A stretch of DNA of 8,703 nt from Sphingomonadaceae bacterium (GTDB lineage Bacteria; Pseudomonadota; Alphaproteobacteria; Sphingomonadales; Sphingomonadaceae). The stretch lies in contig JAGREF010000007.1 in NCBI GenBank assembly GCA_020446665.1, positions 1 to 8,703 of the forward strand. The letters run 5' to 3'. Below the pieces are notes generated by a model. That model was not told the origin of the DNA. It saw only the letters and a list, made by a program, of their open reading frames with translations, and searched no databases. Shown here in pieces: positions 5,963 through 8,703 of this stretch (its first letter is position 1; each line of letters begins with the position of its first letter). Made by a program: the position numbers and the translations under genes.

Positions 5963-6358
5963 TTATTCTTCGTCGAGGTCGCGCGCTACGCGCGGATCAT
6001 TCAGCAACCGCTCGATCCGGTCGGCTTCGTCAAAGCTCTCATCCGGCTTGAATTTGAGCTTCGGCGCGAATTTCAGGCCCAGACGGCTGGCCACTTCGCG
6101 CTGGAGGAATGCCGTATTCTGGCGCAGCGCCTTCACGACCGCATCTTCCTCTGCCCCAAGCAGCGGCTTCACATAAGCGGTCGCATTGCGCAGGTCCGGC
6201 GTCATGCGCACTTCCGTGACAGAGATATTCGCTGCCGAGACAATCTCGTCATGCACTTCGCCGCGCGCCAGCAGTTCCGACAATATATGCCGCACCCGCT
6301 CGCCCACTTTCAGGACACGGACCGATTGCTGTTCAGGGGTGGATTGGTTGCGGGCCAT
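5963..6358 (-). CDS. rbfA: 30S ribosome-binding factor A
   Basis: RbfA is a KH-domain protein that binds immature 30S subunits and helps 16S rRNA 5'-end maturation, with a role in cold adaptation. The 131-residue product shows the family sequence: [86 protein letters not shown]. The start [11 protein letters not shown] at 6358 is chosen because the longer ATG at 6439 would add 27 residues unlike RbfA. The ATG shares its A with the TGA of the upstream DUF1697 frame (TGATG), and no strong ribosome binding site is present. Translation therefore probably depends on ribosomes arriving from upstream. In related genomes rbfA is usually followed by truB; here the next minus-strand gene is about 2.3 kb away, and truB about 4.2 kb. 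Confidence 0.96.
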   Translation of the reverse strand: MARNQSTPEQQSVRVLKVGERVRHILSELLARGEVHDEIVSAANISVTEVRMTPDLRNATAYVKPLLGAEEDAVVKALRQNTAFLQREVASRLGLKFAPKLKFKPDESFDEADRIERLLNDPRVARDLDEE

Positions 6359-6895
6359 CAGTTCATCTTGCCAAGAATACGATTGAGCGAGTTCATGTTT
6401 CGTGCCGTGGTCGAACACCCCAAGCGGCGCTCCAGCCATGCGCTGGTCAGCTTGGAATCGCCAGCCCCATCCACATAGTCCACATAGAGCACACCGTCAC
6501 CCGCTTCGATTTGCTCCGCCCCGCGCGCGGCATGTTCGGCGCGCAATTGCGCCACTGCCTCCTTACGCACTTCGCCGTCGCAGAACAGCACATGGACCTT
6601 CTTCGGATCGCCATTTGCATAGGGGCACTTTGCCAGCACTGCTTCCAACTCAGGTCGCGTCAGCGCCACCGCAATGCACTCAATCCCGAATTCCGCCTGC
6701 ATGAGCCGGGCAATGGTCTGACTGACGGCCCCCGGCGGCCAGCCCGCTTTCCAGCACCACATTGCCGCTTGCCGCGATGGTTTGCACAGTGGGGAAATGC
6801 GCCGCTTCCAGTGCAGATTTCAGTTCCGCCATCTTCAGCCGGTTTCCCCCGACATTGATGCGCGAAAGCAGGACAGCATATTGCCGATCAGCCAG
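6358..6895 (-). pseudogene. DUF1697 family protein, frameshifted
   Basis: Two overlapping frames together make one DUF1697 protein of about 178 residues, the normal family length. The N-terminal part reads QYAVLLSRINVGGNRLKMAELKSALEAAHF and IAASGNVVLESGLAAG in one frame. The rest, AVSQTIARLMQAEFGIECIAV to the C-terminal [17 protein letters not shown], is in the other frame. They join if one base is removed from the C5 run at 6729-6733 (G5 on the coding strand). Left in frame, translation ends at 6680. The start is also unusual. There is no ATG, GTG or TTG at the family N-terminus, only CTG at 6895-6893, six bases after a good GGAGG at 6906-6902. The only upstream in-frame ATG (6949) lacks a ribosome binding site. 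The function of DUF1697 is unknown. An ATG at 6762 could yield a 134-residue C-terminal fragment. A sequencing or assembly error in the homopolymer is possible. Confidence 0.85.
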
Positions 6896-7280
6896 CGGGA
6901 ACCTCCGACAGCATGGCTGTACTGGTCGAGCGGGCCAGCAATTCGCCATCGGGGCTGAACAACTCGCCTTCGATAAAAGCCACCTTGCGCCCCATGCGAA
7001 CCACCCGTGCGGTCGCCTTGAGCGGGCCGATGGGGACAAGTTTGAGGCAGGAGATGTTGAAATCGAGATTGAGCGGCAGGAGTTTGAAGCCACTGCCATG
7101 ATAGACAGCGGCACCCATCACTTCATCCAGAAATCCACCGATCAGCCCGCCCTGCACCGCGCCACGCGGCGAAGCAAATTCAGGCGGCGCGACGAAGTCC
7201 ATTTCGACCACGCCGGTTTCAGGATCAAACCGGGTATCCCCTGAACCGATCAGCCGTGACGATGCGCAGTCGAAATCCAT
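6888..7280 (-). CDS. PaaI family thioesterase (hotdog fold)
   Basis: The 130-residue protein has the length and pattern of a single-domain hotdog thioesterase, which hydrolyses acyl-CoA esters. The central helix motif is SPRGAVQGGLIGGFLDEVMGAA (37-58). GG and the conserved Asp52/Glu53 are present, but Gln43 takes the place of the His in the classical HGG motif, a substitution I have seen in PaaI-like subgroups. Strands follow in LNLDFNISCLKLVPIGPLKATARVVRMGRKVAFIEGEL, ending with STSTAMLSEV. The ATG at 7280 follows an AGG-containing stretch. The gene starts 30 bp after infB on the same strand and overlaps the presumed DUF1697 start by eight bases, so it is likely in the infB operon. Its acyl substrate is unknown. 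Confidence 0.9.
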   Translation of the reverse strand: MDFDCASSRLIGSGDTRFDPETGVVEMDFVAPPEFASPRGAVQGGLIGGFLDEVMGAAVYHGSGFKLLPLNLDFNISCLKLVPIGPLKATARVVRMGRKVAFIEGELFSPDGELLARSTSTAMLSEVPAG

Positions 7281-7310
7281 GACCTGGCCTTATCCGCGAA
7301 AACCTGCCCG

Positions 7311-8703
7311 TCAGAGCACGCGTTCGCGTTCCTCCACTTCGAAGACTTCCAGCTGGTCACCCGGCTTGATGTCGTTCGTATCGGCCAGCACGACACCACA
7401 TTCGAGACCGGCGCGGACTTCGTCCACATCGTCCTTGAAGCGCCGCAGCGAAGCGATGGTGGTGGCCGAGACGATAACATCGTCGCGGGTGAGACGGGCG
7501 AACAGACCCTTGCGGATCGCGCCTTCCTCGACCAGCAGGCCAGCGGCCTTGTCCTTCTTGCCCGAACGGAAGACTTCCTTGACCTGGGCGCGACCGACAA
7601 CATGCTCGATCCGCTCCGGACCCAGCTCGCCAGCCAGTTCCTTCGCCACTTCTTCGGTCAGGTGATAGATGACATCGTAATACATCATCCGCACCTTGTC
7701 CTTCTCGATCAGCTGACGCGCCTTGGCATTGGGACGCACATTGAAGCCGACGATGGGGGCATTTGAAGCAGCAGCCAGTGTCACATCACTTTCCGTGATG
7801 GCGCCGACGCCGGAATGCAGCACGCGCACCTTGATCTCGTCATTGGAGATATTGTGCAGCGCGTTGATGATGGCTTCCGCGCTGCCCTGCACGTCGGCCT
7901 TCACAACCACCGGCCATTCGATGACATTGCTCTTGAGGTTGGAGAACATCGTATCGAAGCTGGTCGGGGCCAGTGCCGTGCGCTGTTCGGTCGCCTTTTC
8001 CTTGCGGTATTGGGCGACTTCACGGGCGCGCTGTTCATTCTCGACCACGGCCAGCTTGTCGCCAGCAGACGGAACCCCGCCCAGGCCGAGTACTTCAACC
8101 GGCATGGAAGGTCCGGCTTCCTTGATCTGCTTGCCCTTGTCATCGACAATGGCGCGCACACGGCCGCTTTCGGTGCCGACAACAAAGGTGTCGCCGCGCT
8201 TCAGCGTGCCGCGCGTCACCAGCACAGTGGCCACCGGGCCACGGCCCTTGTCCAGTTGTGCTTCGACCACAGTGGCTTCTGCCATGCGATCAGGATTGGC
8301 CTTCAGTTCAAGCAGTTCTGCCTGCAGCAGGATCTTCTCGATCAGATCGTCCAGACCTGCACCGGTCTTGGCCGAGAGTTCCACATCCTGCACATCGCCA
8401 GACATGGCCTCCACGATCACTTCATGTTCGAGCAGGCGATTGCGGATATTCTGCGGATCCGCCTCCGGCTTGTCGCATTTGTTGATCGCCACGATCATCG
8501 GCACACCGGCCGACTTGGTGTGATTGATGGCTTCAATCGTCTGCGGCATGATCCCGTCATCGGCGGCCACCACCAGCACGACGATATCGGTGACATTGGC
8601 ACCGCGAGCGCGCATTTCAGTAAAGGCAGCGTGGCCCGGCGTATCAAGGAAGGTCAGCTTGTCGCCACCCTTCGTCTTGATCTGATAGGCGCCGATATGC
8701 TGG
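7311..8703 (-). CDS. infB: Translation initiation factor IF-2, C-terminal part, cut by window edge
   Basis: IF-2 is the GTPase that brings initiator fMet-tRNA to the 30S subunit and promotes 50S joining. About 464 codons are present, from inside the G domain to the stop at 7311; the N-terminal part lies beyond the right edge. The reading frame is open to the last base, beginning [19 protein letters not shown]. The GTPase motifs G3 ([15 protein letters not shown]), G4 (NKCDKP) and G5 (SAKTG) are clear. They are followed by domain II ([25 protein letters not shown]), domain III ([28 protein letters not shown]) and the tRNA-binding C-terminal domain, ending [16 protein letters not shown]. It heads the visible infB-thioesterase-DUF1697-rbfA run. 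I see no terminator after its stop. Confidence 0.98.
   Translation of the reverse strand, partial: QHIGAYQIKTKGGDKLTFLDTPGHAAFTEMRARGANVTDIVVLVVAADDGIMPQTIEAINHTKSAGVPMIVAINKCDKPEADPQNIRNRLLEHEVIVEAMSGDVQDVELSAKTGAGLDDLIEKILLQAELLELKANPDRMAEATVVEAQLDKGRGPVATVLVTRGTLKRGDTFVVGTESGRVRAIVDDKGKQIKEAGPSMPVEVLGLGGVPSAGDKLAVVENEQRAREVAQYRKEKATEQRTALAPTSFDTMFSNLKSNVIEWPVVVKADVQGSAEAIINALHNISNDEIKVRVLHSGVGAITESDVTLAAASNAPIVGFNVRPNAKARQLIEKDKVRMMYYDVIYHLTEEVAKELAGELGPERIEHVVGRAQVKEVFRSGKKDKAAGLLVEEGAIRKGLFARLTRDDVIVSATTIASLRRFKDDVDEVRAGLECGVVLADTNDIKPGDQLEVFEVEERERVL

Noticed and set aside
5980..5994. CGCGC/GCGCG hairpin just past the yceI stop as a terminator
   Set aside because: The stem is only five pairs, it is not followed by a T run, and it lies in rbfA codons for a conserved segment.
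7723..8523. A 266-codon plus-strand open frame opposite infB
   Set aside because: It is a Ser/Thr-rich shadow of the highly conserved IF-2 coding frame, with no domain.

Overview
The window is GC-rich and densely coding, and looks like chromosomal DNA of an alphaproteobacterium, most likely a sphingomonad (Erythrobacter / Novosphingobium / Sphingomonas type). This rests on the protein flavour of IF-2, RbfA, TruB, S15 and PNPase, on the gene neighbourhood, and on a CCCCTCCCC/GGGGAGGGG palindromic repeat of a kind I associate with this order. No database search was possible, so the taxon is an inference.

Layout from right to left, following transcription of the main (minus) strand: the C-terminal two-thirds or so of infB (8703-7311, cut by the window edge), a PaaI-type hotdog thioesterase (7280-6888), a frameshifted DUF1697 gene (6895-6358) and rbfA (6358-5963). 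Next comes a plus-strand pair: an AbgT-family transporter (3745-5328) and a YceI-family exported protein (5393-5962). YceI ends on the base next to the end of rbfA. Divergent from abgT, a second minus-strand run follows: tdk (3612-3019), a GNAT acetyltransferase (3041-2493), a site-2 protease family M50 membrane protease (2464-1778), truB (1775-765) and rpsO (753-484). A terminator-like hairpin and a second stem-loop separate rpsO from the start of pnp (311-1, cut by the window edge).

Most of this is the conserved infB-rbfA-truB-rpsO-pnp translation and RNA-processing cluster, which covers initiation, 30S maturation, tRNA U55 pseudouridylation, S15 and RNA decay. Here it is split between rbfA and truB by about 4.2 kb of transport, salvage and membrane-protease genes. 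Most minus-strand junctions are tight: TGATG at DUF1697/rbfA, 2 bp at M50/truB, and an rpsO Shine-Dalgarno that overlaps the truB stop. This suggests two operons with translational coupling.

I found no new defence or biosynthetic system. The most unusual feature is a 96-bp double-palindrome repeat inserted exactly in frame in truB, adding 32 residues just before the conserved KGTYIRS motif. Next are the DUF1697 gene, which has a frameshift in a 5-base homopolymer and no ordinary start codon although it feeds directly into rbfA, and a GAAA-capped hairpin just upstream of rpsO that could be an S15 target.
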